The position numbers and the translations under genes are program-made. Of a stretch of 64,000 nt of DNA, positions 45,502-54,671 are shown piece by piece (the first letter of the stretch is position 1; every line of letters begins with the position of its first letter). Under the pieces are notes generated by a model that made no database searches, was not told the origin of the DNA, and saw only the letters and a program-made list of their open reading frames with translations. Origin of the DNA: Mesorhizobium sp. CU3 (GTDB lineage Bacteria; Pseudomonadota; Alphaproteobacteria; Rhizobiales; Rhizobiaceae); assembly GCF_006442965.1 (NCBI RefSeq), contig NZ_VFWX01000007.1, positions 1-64,000 on the forward strand, read 5' to 3'.

Positions 45502-45996
45502 TTGCGCGTTTCGTTCATTCCGCTGTTCCTGCTGCTTTTGCCGCTCTTGGAAATCGCCGGCTTCGTCATTGTCGGTCGCGAAGTCGGCGCTTTGGCGACG
45601 GTCGCCCTGGTCATCCTTTCCAGCCTCGCCGGCATGCTTCTGCTCAGGCATCAGGGTTTCGGCGTGATGGCGCGGGTGCGGGCCGAGATGGACGCCGGCC
45701 GCGATCCGAGCCGCCAGCTGGCGCATGGCGCCATGATCGTGCTGGCGGCGATCCTGCTCATCATCCCGGGCTTCATCACCGACATCTTCGCCCTTCTTCT
45801 CTTACTGCCGCCGGTGCGCGACTTCGCCTGGAGCCGGCTCAAGGGCCGCATCGTCATGGCGACAAATTTCAGCGGCGGCTTTTCGGCGCGCCGGCGCGAC
45901 AAGGTCATCGACCTCGACGACAACGACTATTCGCGCGACGATTATCCGAGCCGGCCGGACCATAATTCGCCATGGCGGCGGCTGAAAAACGATTAG
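45502..45996 (+). CDS. fxsA: FxsA family inner-membrane protein
   Basis: 164 aa, starting at [55 protein letters not shown] is the conserved FxsA N-terminus with two helices; a third and fourth follow ([31 protein letters not shown]). The C-terminal tail is polar with D-D-N-D-Y-S-R. It alters susceptibility to phage F-exclusion in E. coli, normal role unknown. secB follows 118 bases later and the divergent neighbour is the Tim44-like gene. Confidence 0.88.
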   Translation: MRVSFIPLFLLLLPLLEIAGFVIVGREVGALATVALVILSSLAGMLLLRHQGFGVMARVRAEMDAGRDPSRQLAHGAMIVLAAILLIIPGFITDIFALLLLLPPVRDFAWSRLKGRIVMATNFSGGFSARRRDKVIDLDDNDYSRDDYPSRPDHNSPWRRLKND

Positions 45997-46114
45997 CCGC
46001 AAAGGTCTGATCGGCTCGAACCGGCAAAACTTGTCTTGTGCTGCCGGCCATGGTAGCGAACCCGCGATTTCAATCCGGTCAGCAAGGCTGCCCAGGCAAA
46101 AGGACTATAGGCTC

Positions 46115-46606
46115 ATGGCCAGCAATGACGACGCCCCGGCGGCCGCCAACGGCAACGGAACCCAGCCCTCGCTCAACGTGCTTGCCCAGTATGTGAAGGA
46201 CCTGTCCTTCGAGAGCCCCGGCGCGCCGAACTCGCTGCGCGGCCGCGACAAGGCTCCGGGCATCGCCATCAACGTCAACGTCAACGCCAACCCGCTGTCC
46301 GACAAGCAGTTCGACGTCAATTTGACGTTGAACGCCAAGGCTTCCTTCGACCAGGAAGTGCTGTTCAATGTCGAGCTGGTCTATGGCGGCGTCTTCGCCA
46401 TTTCGGGCTTCCCGCAGGAGCACATGCTGCCGATCCTGTTCATCGAGTGCCCGCGGCTTTTGTTCCCCTTCGCCCGCCAGATCATCGCCGACGCGACCCG
46501 CAATGGCGGCTTCCCGCCGCTGATGCTCGACCCGATCGACTTCGCGCAGATGTTCCAGCAGCGGATTGCCGAGGACCAGGCGGCGAGCAAGGTCCAGGTG
46601 AGCTGA
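46115..46606 (+). CDS. secB: Protein-export chaperone SecB
   Basis: 163 aa. [110 protein letters not shown] are classical SecB stretches. SecB forms a tetramer that keeps preproteins unfolded for SecA. The start at 46115 gives the standard N-terminus, downstream of AAAGGAC. A strong intrinsic terminator stands 30 bases downstream. fxsA-secB order is common in rhizobia. Confidence 0.95.
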   Translation: MASNDDAPAAANGNGTQPSLNVLAQYVKDLSFESPGAPNSLRGRDKAPGIAINVNVNANPLSDKQFDVNLTLNAKASFDQEVLFNVELVYGGVFAISGFPQEHMLPILFIECPRLLFPFARQIIADATRNGGFPPLMLDPIDFAQMFQQRIAEDQAASKVQVS

Positions 46607-46635
46607 GAAGATTCGGCGCTGCACGCTCTATCGAG

Positions 46636-46660
46636 AGCCCGGCTTCGGCCGGGCTTTTTT
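46636..46660 (+). terminator. Intrinsic terminator of secB
   Basis: A perfect 8-bp stem AGCCCGGC/GCCGGGCT with a TTCG tetraloop is followed by a run of six T. It lies 30 bases after the secB stop. Confidence 0.9.
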
Positions 46661-46696
46661 GTTGGAGACGTTGGAGATTGGCGAGAGCGCCCTTTT

Positions 46697-46764
46697 CATC
46701 GTCATCCTAGGGCGGAGCAAGGAGCGAAGCGACGCGCGCAGACCCTAGGATCCATGCCGTGACA
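46697..46764. repeat. Left inverted repeat of element A
   Basis: Perfect complement of 47159-47226. Internal stem ATCCTAGGG/CCCTAGGAT. It begins CATCGTCATCC and ends CCATGCCGTGACA. Confidence 0.9.
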
Positions 46765-46831
46765 TCAGCTGTAGAATGCGGCGGACCAGGAATGCCCTTG
46801 TGCGCGCATCAATGCTCGCTACCCTGAAACG

Positions 46832-47119
46832 ATGACCGGCTATGTCTATATGACCGCAAGCCAGAAGGGCGGCACGATCTATATCGGTGTCACCAGCGAT
46901 CTTGGCCGCCGCATGCCGGAGCACAAAGCGGGCACTGGCTCGCGTTTCACCAGTCGCTACAGCGTGCAGCGGCTGGTCTGGTATGAAGAATATTTCGACA
47001 TTGCCGACGCCATCCAACGCGAGAAGTCATTGAAGCGCTGGCCGCGACAATGGAAGATCGAGTTGATCGAGAAGACCAACCCGGAATGGTTCGAGCTTTT
47101 CCGCGGAACAGGGTGGTAG
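46832..47119 (+). CDS. GIY-YIG nuclease family protein carried by palindromic element A
   Basis: 95 aa. GYVYMTASQKGGTIYIGVTSDLGRR shows the GIY-type (VYM) and YIG motifs, with the catalytic Arg in DLGRRMPEHK and the basic-acidic end EYFDIADAIQREKSLKRWPRQWKIELIEKTNPEWFEL characteristic of short stand-alone GIY-YIG (UPF0213-like) proteins. The E in the YEEYFDIADAIQREK stretch is the metal ligand candidate. It is the only gene between the 68-bp inverted repeats. It probably cuts DNA hairpins of the element or host. No Shine-Dalgarno is evident before the ATG. Confidence 0.9.
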   Translation: MTGYVYMTASQKGGTIYIGVTSDLGRRMPEHKAGTGSRFTSRYSVQRLVWYEEYFDIADAIQREKSLKRWPRQWKIELIEKTNPEWFELFRGTGW

Positions 47120-47158
47120 CTCCGCCCGGTTTCTTGCACCGCCGGAGCATAGCATCAG

Positions 47159-47226
47159 TGTCACGGCATGGATCCTAGGGTCTGCGCGCGTCGCTTCGCT
47201 CCTTGCTCCGCCCTAGGATGACGATG
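47159..47226. repeat. Right inverted repeat of element A
   Basis: Perfect complement of 46697-46764. It begins TGTCACGGCATGG and ends CCTAGGATGACGATG. Confidence 0.9.
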
Positions 47227-47274
47227 GCGCGAAAGTTTCGGCTAATCTCGACAGGCTGTTCGGGGGCTAACAGC

Positions 47275-47979
47275 TCACCCCACCGCCAGCTTCAGCCAAA
47301 GCGCCTTTTCGCCCAGCGTACCGACCAGCCCGGCATGCGCCGCGCGGTCGGCTTCCGTCAGCCGCGGCGGCAGCGCGATCGGCCGGGCGCCGACCGAGAT
47401 GTCGATATCGGCGACCTCGCCGGAGCCGTTCATCTGTACGGCGACCGCCTCCAGCACCAGCGCGGCCTGCTTGCCGCCGATGAGCTCGATATAGACCTCG
47501 GCCAGCAATTCCGAGTCCAACAGGGCGCCGTGCTTGGTGCGGCGGGTGTTGTCGATGCCGTAGCGGCGGCAGAGCGCGTCGAGCGAGTTCGGGCCCATCG
47601 GATGCTTGCGGCGCGCCAGCGCCAAAGTGTCGATGATGCGGCCGGGATCGATGGCCGGCTGGTCGAGCCGGCTATATTCGAGATTGAGGAAGCCAAGGTC
47701 GAAGGTGGCGTTGTGCGCGATCAGCTTGGCGCCGTCGGTGAAAGCCAACCACTCATCGACGATTTCGGCGAATACTGGCTTACCGACAAGATCGTCAGCG
47801 CTGATGCCGTGCACGGCCTGCGCCTCGGCATGGATGGCGCGCCCCTGCGGGTTGATGAATTTGTGGAAAGTGCGGCCGGTCGGGAAGCGGTTGACCAGCT
47901 CGACGCCGCCAAGCTCGATGATGCGGTCGTCGCGCAGATCGAGGCCGGTGGTTTCGGTATCGAAGATGATCTCACGCAT
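47275..47979 (-). CDS. dnaQ: DNA polymerase III epsilon subunit (proofreading exonuclease)
   Basis: 234 aa. Exo I MREIIFDTETTGLDLRDDRIIELGG, Exo II LIAHNATFDLGFLNLE and Exo III YGIDNTRRTKHGALLDSELLAEVYIEL of the DEDDh family are all present. It proofreads during replication. The start at 47979 gives the family N-terminus. It is the last gene of ppsR-maf-aroE-coaE-dnaQ, all transcribed leftward from the origin, as in most alphaproteobacteria. Confidence 0.96.
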   Translation of the reverse strand: MREIIFDTETTGLDLRDDRIIELGGVELVNRFPTGRTFHKFINPQGRAIHAEAQAVHGISADDLVGKPVFAEIVDEWLAFTDGAKLIAHNATFDLGFLNLEYSRLDQPAIDPGRIIDTLALARRKHPMGPNSLDALCRRYGIDNTRRTKHGALLDSELLAEVYIELIGGKQAALVLEAVAVQMNGSGEVADIDISVGARPIALPPRLTEADRAAHAGLVGTLGEKALWLKLAVG

Positions 47980-48052
47980 CGAATCAGTTTGCTCCTGAGA
48001 GCACAATCATGGACCGGAACAAAATGGCAATGGCTCATGCTGACAACAAGAG

Positions 48053-48658
48053 TCAGGAGCGCGGCTTCGCGGGCTTATCCCCTGTAAGTTCGGCGATGAT
48101 CGCGTCGACCGCCTGGCGCGCCGCATCGAAGCCATGGCCGGTGTCGATGACGGAATCGGCCTGGCGGCGCTTTTCGGCATCCGGCACCTGCTTTGCGAGG
48201 ATCGACAAAAACTTCTCCTCGCTCATGCCGGGCCTGGCCAGCACTCGGGCGCGCTGGATCTCGGGCGCGGCCGTGACGACCACGACCTTGTCGACGCGGT
48301 TGCGGCCGCCGGTCTCGAAAAGCAGCGGGATGTCGAGCACCGCGACCGGCGCGCCGGCGGCGCGATGTTTGGCCAGAAACGCATCGGCGTCGGCGCGCAC
48401 CAGCGGATGCACGATCGCCTCGAGCTGCTTCAGCGCGGCCGGATCGGCGAGCACCTTGCCAGCGAGCTTCACCCGGTCGACGACGCCTTGATGCGTGGTG
48501 CCCGGGAAGGCCGCTTCGACCAAGGGTGCTGCCTTGCCGGAATAGAGACGATGCACGGTCTCGTCGGAATCATGCACGGGAACGCCGGCCTCGGCGAAAA
48601 TTTTCGCCGTGGCCGACTTGCCCATGCCGATCGATCCGGTGAGGCCGAGCACGATCAT
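48053..48658 (-). CDS. coaE: Dephospho-CoA kinase
   Basis: 201 aa. Walker [16 protein letters not shown] at residues 4-18, [26 protein letters not shown] and [23 protein letters not shown] are typical. It performs the last step in coenzyme A synthesis. The ATG overlaps the aroE stop by one base (TGATG). The gene lies in the aroE-coaE-dnaQ block. Confidence 0.95.
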   Translation of the reverse strand: MIVLGLTGSIGMGKSATAKIFAEAGVPVHDSDETVHRLYSGKAAPLVEAAFPGTTHQGVVDRVKLAGKVLADPAALKQLEAIVHPLVRADADAFLAKHRAAGAPVAVLDIPLLFETGGRNRVDKVVVVTAAPEIQRARVLARPGMSEEKFLSILAKQVPDAEKRRQADSVIDTGHGFDAARQAVDAIIAELTGDKPAKPRS

Positions 48659-49488
48659 CAATGAGCCTCGATATCGGCGACGATCATGCGGCGCAGCTCG
48701 GCCGTCACCTCGGGCTTTACGCCGAACCAACGCTCGAAGCCCGGCACCGCCTGATGTAGCAGCATGCCCAGACCGTCCACCGTTTTCAGTCCGCACTTCT
48801 TGGCGGCGGCAAGCAATGGCGTTTCCAGCGGCACATAGACAAGATCGGTGACGATGGCATGGCCCGGCAGGCCAGCCGGATCGGCGGCAAGGCCGTCGCC
48901 ATGCATGCCGAGCGCCGTGGTGTTGATCAGCAGCCCGGCATCGGCGAGCAGTTCATCAACCGCCTCGGCGCCATGTGACGAAACGCCGGGCCCGAAGTGG
49001 CGCGCGAGTTCCTCGGCCCTGGCGAGCGTGCGGTTGACGATGCGGATATCCTTCACCGCGCGCTCCTTTAGCGCATGGATGATTGCGCGGGAGGCACCGC
49101 CGGCGCCGAGCACCACGGCCGGGCCATTGGCCGCCCAGCCCGGCGCATGCTCGTCGAGATTGGCGGCGAAGCCGTAGCCGTCCGTATTGCCGCCGCACAG
49201 AACGCCATCTTCGAACCACAGCGTGTTGACCGCGCCAATCGCGTCGGCCGCCTCGTCGCGGCGGGCGACGCCGGCAAAGGCCGCTTCCTTGTGCGGGATG
49301 GTGACGTTGCCGCCGCGAAAGCGGTTTTCGCCCAGCGCTTCCAGGAAGGACGAAAAATTCACTGGCTGAACATCGATCGCCTCGTAGCTGCCGTCAATGC
49401 CATAGGTCTTCAGCCAGTGGCCATGGATTTTCGGCGAGCGCGAATGCGCGATGGGGTGGCCGGTAACGAAAGCTTTCTTTTCAGCCAT
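48658..49488 (-). CDS. aroE: Shikimate dehydrogenase
   Basis: 276 aa. Signatures: [34 protein letters not shown] (catalytic Lys), [28 protein letters not shown] (NADPH-binding) and [21 protein letters not shown]. It reduces 3-dehydroshikimate. Its stop overlaps coaE by one base and its start overlaps maf by eight bases. Confidence 0.95.
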   Translation of the reverse strand: MAEKKAFVTGHPIAHSRSPKIHGHWLKTYGIDGSYEAIDVQPVNFSSFLEALGENRFRGGNVTIPHKEAAFAGVARRDEAADAIGAVNTLWFEDGVLCGGNTDGYGFAANLDEHAPGWAANGPAVVLGAGGASRAIIHALKERAVKDIRIVNRTLARAEELARHFGPGVSSHGAEAVDELLADAGLLINTTALGMHGDGLAADPAGLPGHAIVTDLVYVPLETPLLAAAKKCGLKTVDGLGMLLHQAVPGFERWFGVKPEVTAELRRMIVADIEAH

Positions 49489-50080
49489 CGATCGCTCCCA
49501 GCGCGCGCAGCTCCTTCAGCAGCGGCAAGAGCGGCAGACCGACAATGGTGAAATAGTCGCCCTCGACCTTTTCGAACAGCTGGATGCCTTCACCCTCGAT
49601 CTGGTAGGCGCCGACGCTGGACAGCGCCTTGGCGCCGACGCGGGCGAGATGCCGGCCGATAAAGGCCGGATCGAGTTTCCTCATGGTGAGGCTGGCGATG
49701 CCGACATGGCGCCACAGCACCTCACTGTCGCGGCACAGCACCGCGGCACTGTTCAATTGATGCGTCTTGCCCGACAGCGCGAGCAGATGGCGGCGCGCGC
49801 CTTCCATGTCGGCGGGCTTGTGAAACACCTCGTCGCCGAGCGACAGGGTCTGGTCGCAGCCCAGCACCAGGGCGCCGGGCTTGCGCTCGCTGACCTCGGT
49901 CGCCTTGGCTTCGGCCAGGATCGAGGCGACATCTTCCGGCGACGCGCCGCTGTCCTGCAGCGGAGCTTCGAGCGCGCGCTCGTCGACATCGGCCGGCACC
50001 GCTTCGATGTCGAGGCCAGCATTGACGAGCATCGCCTTGCGGTAGGGACTGCCAGAGGCGAGGATGATTTTTTCGGTCAT
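49481..50080 (-). CDS. maf: Maf-family nucleotide pyrophosphatase
   Basis: 199 aa. [21 protein letters not shown] is the Maf N-terminus, [21 protein letters not shown] carries the catalytic Asp, and [41 protein letters not shown] follows the family. It probably hydrolyses modified pyrimidine/purine nucleotides. Start at 50080; the stop overlaps the aroE start. Confidence 0.93.
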   Translation of the reverse strand: MTEKIILASGSPYRKAMLVNAGLDIEAVPADVDERALEAPLQDSGASPEDVASILAEAKATEVSERKPGALVLGCDQTLSLGDEVFHKPADMEGARRHLLALSGKTHQLNSAAVLCRDSEVLWRHVGIASLTMRKLDPAFIGRHLARVGAKALSSVGAYQIEGEGIQLFEKVEGDYFTIVGLPLLPLLKELRALGAIDG

Positions 50081-50120
50081 GTTCCTGCGCCATCGCGTCC
50101 CGGTTGATCGGCGCAATGGG

Positions 50121-50942
50121 TTATCTGTTCTTCCCTCTCAGGGCAACGATGGCCGCAGCCGTTTCCTCGATGGAGCGGCGGCTGACGTCGATCATCGGCC
50201 AGCCATGCCTGGAGCAGAGCTGGCGCGCATAGGCGAGCTCCTCGTTGATCGTCGCGCGGTCGACATAATCATTGGGAACGAAGGTGCTGGTGTTGCCGAG
50301 GATGCGGTTCTGCCGCACATGCGAGATGCGCTCGGCTGTGGCGACGAGGCCGACGATCAGCGGTTTCTTGGCCTCGAGCAGGCTTTCGGGCAGCGGCACG
50401 CCGAGCACGATCGGGATGTTGGCGGTCTTGATGCCGCGATTGGCGAGATAGATGGAGGTCGGCGTCTTCGAGGTGCGCGAGATGCCGATCAGCACGATAT
50501 CGGCATCGTCCATATTGGCCGGCAGCTGGCCATCGTCATGCTCCAAGGTGAAGTTCAAGGCATCGATGCGGCGGAAATATTCCGCGTCGAGCACATGCTG
50601 GGCGCCGACGCGGCGGCCGGCCGGCGTACCGAGATAGGACTGGAAGACCGTGAGCACAGGTTCGAGCACCGAGACGCAAGGCAGGCCCATCGCCGCGCAA
50701 CGCTCGTCGATCGAGCGCGCCAGCTTCTGGTCGACGACGGTGTAGAGGATGATGCCGGGCTCTTCATCGATGTCCTCGAAGACCTTGGCCACCTGCTTCT
50801 CCGTCCGGATCAGCGGATAGATGTGCTCGATGGCGCGCGCATCCTTGTATTGCGCGGACGCGGCGCGGCCTGCCGCCAGCAGCGTTTCGCCGGTGGCGTC
50901 GGAGATCAGATGCAGATGGAAGAAGCTTTGCGGTTTGTTCAC
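50121..50942 (-). CDS. ppsR: Pyruvate phosphate dikinase/PEP synthase regulatory protein (DUF299)
   Basis: 273 aa with a GTG start ([32 protein letters not shown]). [67 protein letters not shown] are family motifs, the G-x-S-R-T-S-K-T-P element being the ADP-binding site. It phosphorylates and dephosphorylates PEP synthase or pyruvate phosphate dikinase. In alphaproteobacteria it lies beside the replication origin and opposite hemE, as here. Confidence 0.94.
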   Translation of the reverse strand: MNKPQSFFHLHLISDATGETLLAAGRAASAQYKDARAIEHIYPLIRTEKQVAKVFEDIDEEPGIILYTVVDQKLARSIDERCAAMGLPCVSVLEPVLTVFQSYLGTPAGRRVGAQHVLDAEYFRRIDALNFTLEHDDGQLPANMDDADIVLIGISRTSKTPTSIYLANRGIKTANIPIVLGVPLPESLLEAKKPLIVGLVATAERISHVRQNRILGNTSTFVPNDYVDRATINEELAYARQLCSRHGWPMIDVSRRSIEETAAAIVALRGKNR

Positions 50943-51343
50943 AGGGGGTAGGTCCTGGCTGTGGGCAATTGTGGACAAGGCTGGATGAAGAAGCCCGGCC
51001 GTTCGAGGCGACTGTATCAGATGACACCTTGTCCACAATTCGCCCCGCTGTCGGCTTTGTCGGAGCGCTGGGGACAAAACCGGGGATCATTTTTTCTCCA
51101 GCGATTTCATCCACAGCCATGGGCGCGGTTGCGAGATAGCAAGCCGCTGACTCCAAAGCGGGAATCCGATTCGTCCCCAGATCCCTCCAAATTGCGAATG
51201 CGAATGCGCGACAATATGCTGACTGGCATTTCGGGGCGGCGGATTGGACAGGTCGCAACCACCACAACCAACAGACTCTTAGAATCAGAAGACTCTTTTA
51301 AAATAGATATTTGATTTAAGAGAGCTGGAGAGGGCAGCGCCGA
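50943..51343. other. oriC: Chromosomal replication origin (oriC) candidate
   Basis: This 401-base gap between ppsR and hemE contains six sequences close to the DnaA box TTATCCACA: TGTGGGCAA (50960-50968), TGTGGACAA (50970-50978), TTGTCCACA (51029-51037), TGGGGACAA (51069-51077), TCATCCACA (51107-51115) and TCGTCCCCA (51171-51179). An AT-rich stretch (about 51271-51320) next to hemE could be the unwinding element. Six GANTC sites sit between 51149 and 51295. The ppsR-hemE gap is the oriC position in Caulobacter and Sinorhizobium. Confidence 0.85.
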
Positions 51344-52372
51344 ATGGCTGGGAAACGGATCATGCTGGACGTCCTCAAGGGCGAGACGGTTTCACCGCCG
51401 CCGCTCTGGATGATGCGCCAGGCTGGCCGCTATCTGCCGGAGTATCGCGAGACCAGGAAGCGAGCCGGCTCCTTCCTCGATCTCTGCTACGATCCCGATC
51501 TTGCGGTCGAAGTGACACTACAGCCGATCGAGCGCTTCGGCTTCGATGCCTCGATCATGTTTTCCGACATTCTCGTGGTGCCCAATGCGCTCGGTCGCGA
51601 CGTGCGCTTCGAGGAGGGCCGCGGACCGATCCTGAAGCCGATTACAGCTTCTGAGATTCCGGCGCTCGACGGCGATATGTTTCACGTGAATCTCGAACCG
51701 GTCTACGAGACGGTGCGCCGGTTGCGCGCCAAACTGCCGGGTGAGACGACGCTGATCGGCTTCTGCGGCGCGCCCTGGACGGTGGCGACCTATATGATTG
51801 CCGGCCACGGCACGCCGGATCAGGGCCCGGCCCGGCTTTTCGCCTATCGCGAGCCGGAGGCTTTTGGCAGGCTTCTGAAGATCCTGGCCGATCATTCGGC
51901 CGCCTATCTCATTCGCCAGATTGAGGCCGGCGCCGATGTCGTGCAGATCTTTGACTCGTGGTCGGGCGTGCTCGACGAGGTTTCTTTCGAAGCTTTCTGC
52001 GTCGAGCCGGTGGCCGAGATCGTTCGGCAAGTGAAGGCGGCGCATCCGGATGTTCCGGTGATCGGATTTCCGAAGGGCGCGGGCGAACGTTATCGCGACT
52101 ACAGGGCAAAGACCGGCATCACCGGCCTCGGCCTAGACTGGACCGTGCCGCTGTCGATGGCAAGGGAGTTGCAGAGAGAAGGCGCGGTGCAAGGCAATCT
52201 CGATCCGCTGCGGCTGGTCGCCGGCGGCAAGGCGCTGGCCGACGGCGTCGATTCCATTCTGAAGAGCTTGGGTGGCGGACCGCTGATCTTCAACCTCGGC
52301 CACGGCATCACGCCGGAAACGCCGGTGGCGCATGTCGAGGCGATGGTGAAACAGGTGAGGAGCCACCGATGA
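51344..52372 (+). CDS. hemE: Uroporphyrinogen decarboxylase
   Basis: 342 aa. Signatures: [20 protein letters not shown] near the N-terminus, [17 protein letters not shown], and IGFPKGAG plus the GLDWTVPLS area. It decarboxylates uroporphyrinogen III in heme synthesis. It is the origin-adjacent gene of alphaproteobacteria; its promoter lies inside the AT-rich end of the origin. The stop overlaps the hemJ ATG by four bases. A parS-like sequence occurs inside the gene at 51678-51693. Confidence 0.96.
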   Translation: MAGKRIMLDVLKGETVSPPPLWMMRQAGRYLPEYRETRKRAGSFLDLCYDPDLAVEVTLQPIERFGFDASIMFSDILVVPNALGRDVRFEEGRGPILKPITASEIPALDGDMFHVNLEPVYETVRRLRAKLPGETTLIGFCGAPWTVATYMIAGHGTPDQGPARLFAYREPEAFGRLLKILADHSAAYLIRQIEAGADVVQIFDSWSGVLDEVSFEAFCVEPVAEIVRQVKAAHPDVPVIGFPKGAGERYRDYRAKTGITGLGLDWTVPLSMARELQREGAVQGNLDPLRLVAGGKALADGVDSILKSLGGGPLIFNLGHGITPETPVAHVEAMVKQVRSHR

Positions 52373-52899
52373 GCAGCAACGACAACAGCACCGGCCAGGC
52401 GATGAAGCGCATGGCGATCGGCATTGCCGTTCTGGTGGTGGCGACGGTGCTGCTTTTTTATGTGGCGGGCGACGGCTTCTATCCGTGGGCCAAGGCGATC
52501 CACATCATCGCCGTCATCGCCTGGATGGCCGGTATGCTCTATCTGCCGCGGCTCTTCGTCTATCACGTCGATGCCGAAAAGGGCTCGGTGCAGTCCGAAA
52601 CCTTCAAGGTGATGGAGCGCCGGCTGCTGAGGGGCATCATCAATCCGGCGATGATCGTGACCTGGGTGTTCGGCCTATGGATGGCCTGGAAGATCTTCCA
52701 TTTCCAGGGTGGCTGGCTGCACGCCAAGATCGCGTTGGTGCTCGTGCTGTCCGGCCTGCATGGCTATCTCGCCGGCGCGGTGCGGAAATTCGCCGAGGAC
52801 AAGAACGAAAAGCCGGCAAGGCACTGGCGGATCGTCAACGAAATCCCCACATTGCTGATGATCGTCATCGTCATCCTGGTTGTTGTGAAGCCGTTTTAG
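52369..52899 (+). CDS. hemJ: Protoporphyrinogen IX oxidase, HemJ type
   Basis: 176 aa, about four transmembrane segments. [35 protein letters not shown] carries the conserved His and the W-M-A-G-x-x-Y-x-P-R-x-F motif; [21 protein letters not shown] and [20 protein letters not shown] follow. It oxidises protoporphyrinogen IX in organisms lacking HemG and HemY. The hemE-hemJ-rho order is standard in alphaproteobacteria. The ATG overlaps the hemE stop. Confidence 0.94.
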   Translation: MSSNDNSTGQAMKRMAIGIAVLVVATVLLFYVAGDGFYPWAKAIHIIAVIAWMAGMLYLPRLFVYHVDAEKGSVQSETFKVMERRLLRGIINPAMIVTWVFGLWMAWKIFHFQGGWLHAKIALVLVLSGLHGYLAGAVRKFAEDKNEKPARHWRIVNEIPTLLMIVIVILVVVKPF

Positions 52900-52904
52900 A
52901 TCGA

Positions 52905-52953
52905 AGCATGATCTTATCCGAAAACCGGTTTCCACTTTTCGGGATGATGCTCT
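52905..52953. repeat. Extragenic palindrome, CCGAAAAGTG/CGGTTTTCGG family, copy 2
   Basis: On the plus strand it reads AGCATGATCTTATCCGAAAA, then CCGGTTTCCACTTTTCGGG, then ATGATGCTCT, the reverse orientation of 26016-26061. It begins five bases after the hemJ stop. The following gap to rho (about 180 bases) is the rho leader with no gene. Confidence 0.7.
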
Positions 52954-53132
52954 AGGCCTCTTCCATCCGGCCAGACCTCCGCAAAAGTCGGCTTGCTCTT
53001 TCAGGCGAGCGACGATACAAGACGGGTCTTCCTTCCCGTCATGCGCCGCCCCTTTACTCGCTTTCGGCCGCGCCCGGCATTTTGTCGTATCCAGCCGATT
53101 TTCCTCTCCAAAGCCTACCCAGAGTCTATCTA

Positions 53133-54398
53133 ATGCAAGAAATGAAACTCGCAGAGTTCAAGAACAAGAAGCCGCCAGAGCTGATCGCCTATGCCGAATC
53201 GCTCGAGGTGGAGAACGCCAGCGTCATGCGCAAGCAGGAGCTGATGTTTGCGATCCTGAAGAAGCTCGCCGCGCAAGACATCGAAATCATCGGTGACGGC
53301 GTGGTCGAGGTGCTGCAGGACGGTTTCGGCTTCCTGCGCTCGGCAAATGCCAATTACCTGCCGGGTCCCGACGACATCTATATTTCGCCGTCGCAGATCA
53401 GGCGCTTTTCGCTCAAGACCGGCGATACGGTCGAAGGGCCGATCCGCAGCCCGAAAGAGGGCGAGCGCTATTTCGCGCTGCTCAAGGTCAACACCATCAA
53501 TTTCGACGATCCCGAAAAGATCCGTCACAAGATCCACTTCGACAATCTCACACCGCTCTATCCGACCAAGCGGCTGAAGATGGAGGTCGACAATCCGACC
53601 TCGAAGGACATCTCGCCGCGCGTGATCGACCTGGTCGCGCCGATTGGCAAGGGCCAGCGCGCACTGATCAACGCGCAGCCGCGTACCGGTAAAACGGTGC
53701 TGATGCAGAACATCGCGCACTCGATCACCGCCAATCATCCGGAATGCTATCTGATCGTGCTTCTGATCGACGAGCGTCCGGAAGAAGTGACCGACATGCA
53801 GCGCTCGGTGAAGGGCGAGGTGATTTCGTCCACCTTCGACGAGCCGGCCGCGCGTCACGTGCAGGTCGCCGAAATGGTCATCGAGAAGGCCAAGCGCCTG
53901 GTCGAGCATGGCCGCGACGTCGTCATCCTGCTCGATTCGATTACCCGCCTCGGCCGCGCCTACAACACCGTCGTGCCGTCATCCGGCAAGGTGCTGACCG
54001 GCGGTGTCGACGCCAACGCGCTGCAGCGTCCGAAGCGCTTCTTCGGCGCCGCCCGCAACATCGAGGAAGGCGGCTCGCTGACCATCATCGCCACCGCGCT
54101 GATCGACACCGGCAGCCGCATGGACGAAGTCATCTTCGAAGAATTCAAGGGCACCGGCAACTGCGAAATCCAGCTCGACCGCAAGGTGGCCGACAAGCGC
54201 ATCTATCCGGCGATGGACATCCTCAAGTCCGGCACCCGCAAGGAAGACCTGCTCGTGCCGCGCGCGGACCTGCAGAAGATCTTCGTGCTGCGCCGCATCC
54301 TGGCGCCGATGGGCACCACCGACGCGATCGAGTTCCTCATCGACAAGCTCAAGCAGACCAAGACCAACGCGGACTTCTTCGATTCGATGAATACGTGA
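53133..54398 (+). CDS. rho: Transcription termination factor Rho
   Basis: 421 aa, the usual alphaproteobacterial length. The N-terminal domain ([30 protein letters not shown]...) precedes the cold-shock-like RNA-binding domain with [36 protein letters not shown]. The helicase domain has Walker [16 protein letters not shown], Walker [15 protein letters not shown] and the Q- and R-loops. It terminates untranslated transcripts. The leader (52954-53132) is about 180 bases, and rho is often autoregulated through such a leader; no specific element was recognised. Confidence 0.97.
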   Translation: MQEMKLAEFKNKKPPELIAYAESLEVENASVMRKQELMFAILKKLAAQDIEIIGDGVVEVLQDGFGFLRSANANYLPGPDDIYISPSQIRRFSLKTGDTVEGPIRSPKEGERYFALLKVNTINFDDPEKIRHKIHFDNLTPLYPTKRLKMEVDNPTSKDISPRVIDLVAPIGKGQRALINAQPRTGKTVLMQNIAHSITANHPECYLIVLLIDERPEEVTDMQRSVKGEVISSTFDEPAARHVQVAEMVIEKAKRLVEHGRDVVILLDSITRLGRAYNTVVPSSGKVLTGGVDANALQRPKRFFGAARNIEEGGSLTIIATALIDTGSRMDEVIFEEFKGTGNCEIQLDRKVADKRIYPAMDILKSGTRKEDLLVPRADLQKIFVLRRILAPMGTTDAIEFLIDKLKQTKTNADFFDSMNT

Positions 54399-54467
54399 TT
54401 GGCGGGGGCGGGTGGCGCTTCCTCGCTCTGTCGAACGAGGCTGCGCGGGTCCGGCGACAATTAGAGA

Positions 54468-54650
54468 AGTCGGCGCCGCCCCTCATTGCCCTGCCGGGCA
54501 TTTCTCCCCGTAAACGGGGAGAAAGAGGCTGGATGTGGCCGCAGCGCTTTTTCTGCAACGATGGTGATTGGCGAAGGCGGCGGCAACAGCTCCCTTCTCC
54601 CCGTTTACGGGGAGAAGATGGCGGCAGCCAGATGAGGGGCGGCGCCGGCG
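54468..54650. repeat. Inverted pair of GC-rich extragenic repeats
   Basis: CGGCGCCGCCCCTCAT (54471-54486) and its exact complement (54632-54647) delimit the unit. Inside are two hairpins, TTCTCCCCG-TAAA-CGGGGAGAA (54502-54523) and TTCTCCCCG-TTTA-CGGGGAGAA (54595-54616), the latter preceded by GATTGGCGAAGGCGG. It fills the gap between rho and the DUF255 gene. The same family occurs at 62664-62962, 31856-31905 and 37872-37896. Confidence 0.75.
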
Positions 54651-54671
54651 CTTGTTAATGGTCGATGGCGA

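Larger units (their letters stand above)
46697..47226 (+). mobile_element. GIY-YIG palindromic element A (530 bp, 68-bp inverted terminal repeats)
   Basis: The arms 46697-46764 and 47159-47226 are exact inverted complements over 68 bases. Each arm folds on itself: ATCCTAGGG pairs with CCCTAGGAT around the conserved loop containing GGAGCAAGGAGCGAAGCGAC. Between them lies one complete gene for a small GIY-YIG nuclease. Inner flanks (CGGCGGTGCAAGAAACCGGGC read in reverse) match the centres of elements B, C and D, which look like internal deletions of this form. Element type and mobility are inferred; no target duplication is seen. Confidence 0.75.

Noticed and set aside
46697..47226. Ordinary IS element with DDE transposase
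   Set aside because: The only gene is a GIY-YIG nuclease; no transposase motif and no target duplication are seen.
51298..51319. CtrA site (TTAA-N7-TTAA) in the origin
   Set aside because: Two TTAA occur but are separated by 14 bases, and no TTAACCAT half site is visible.
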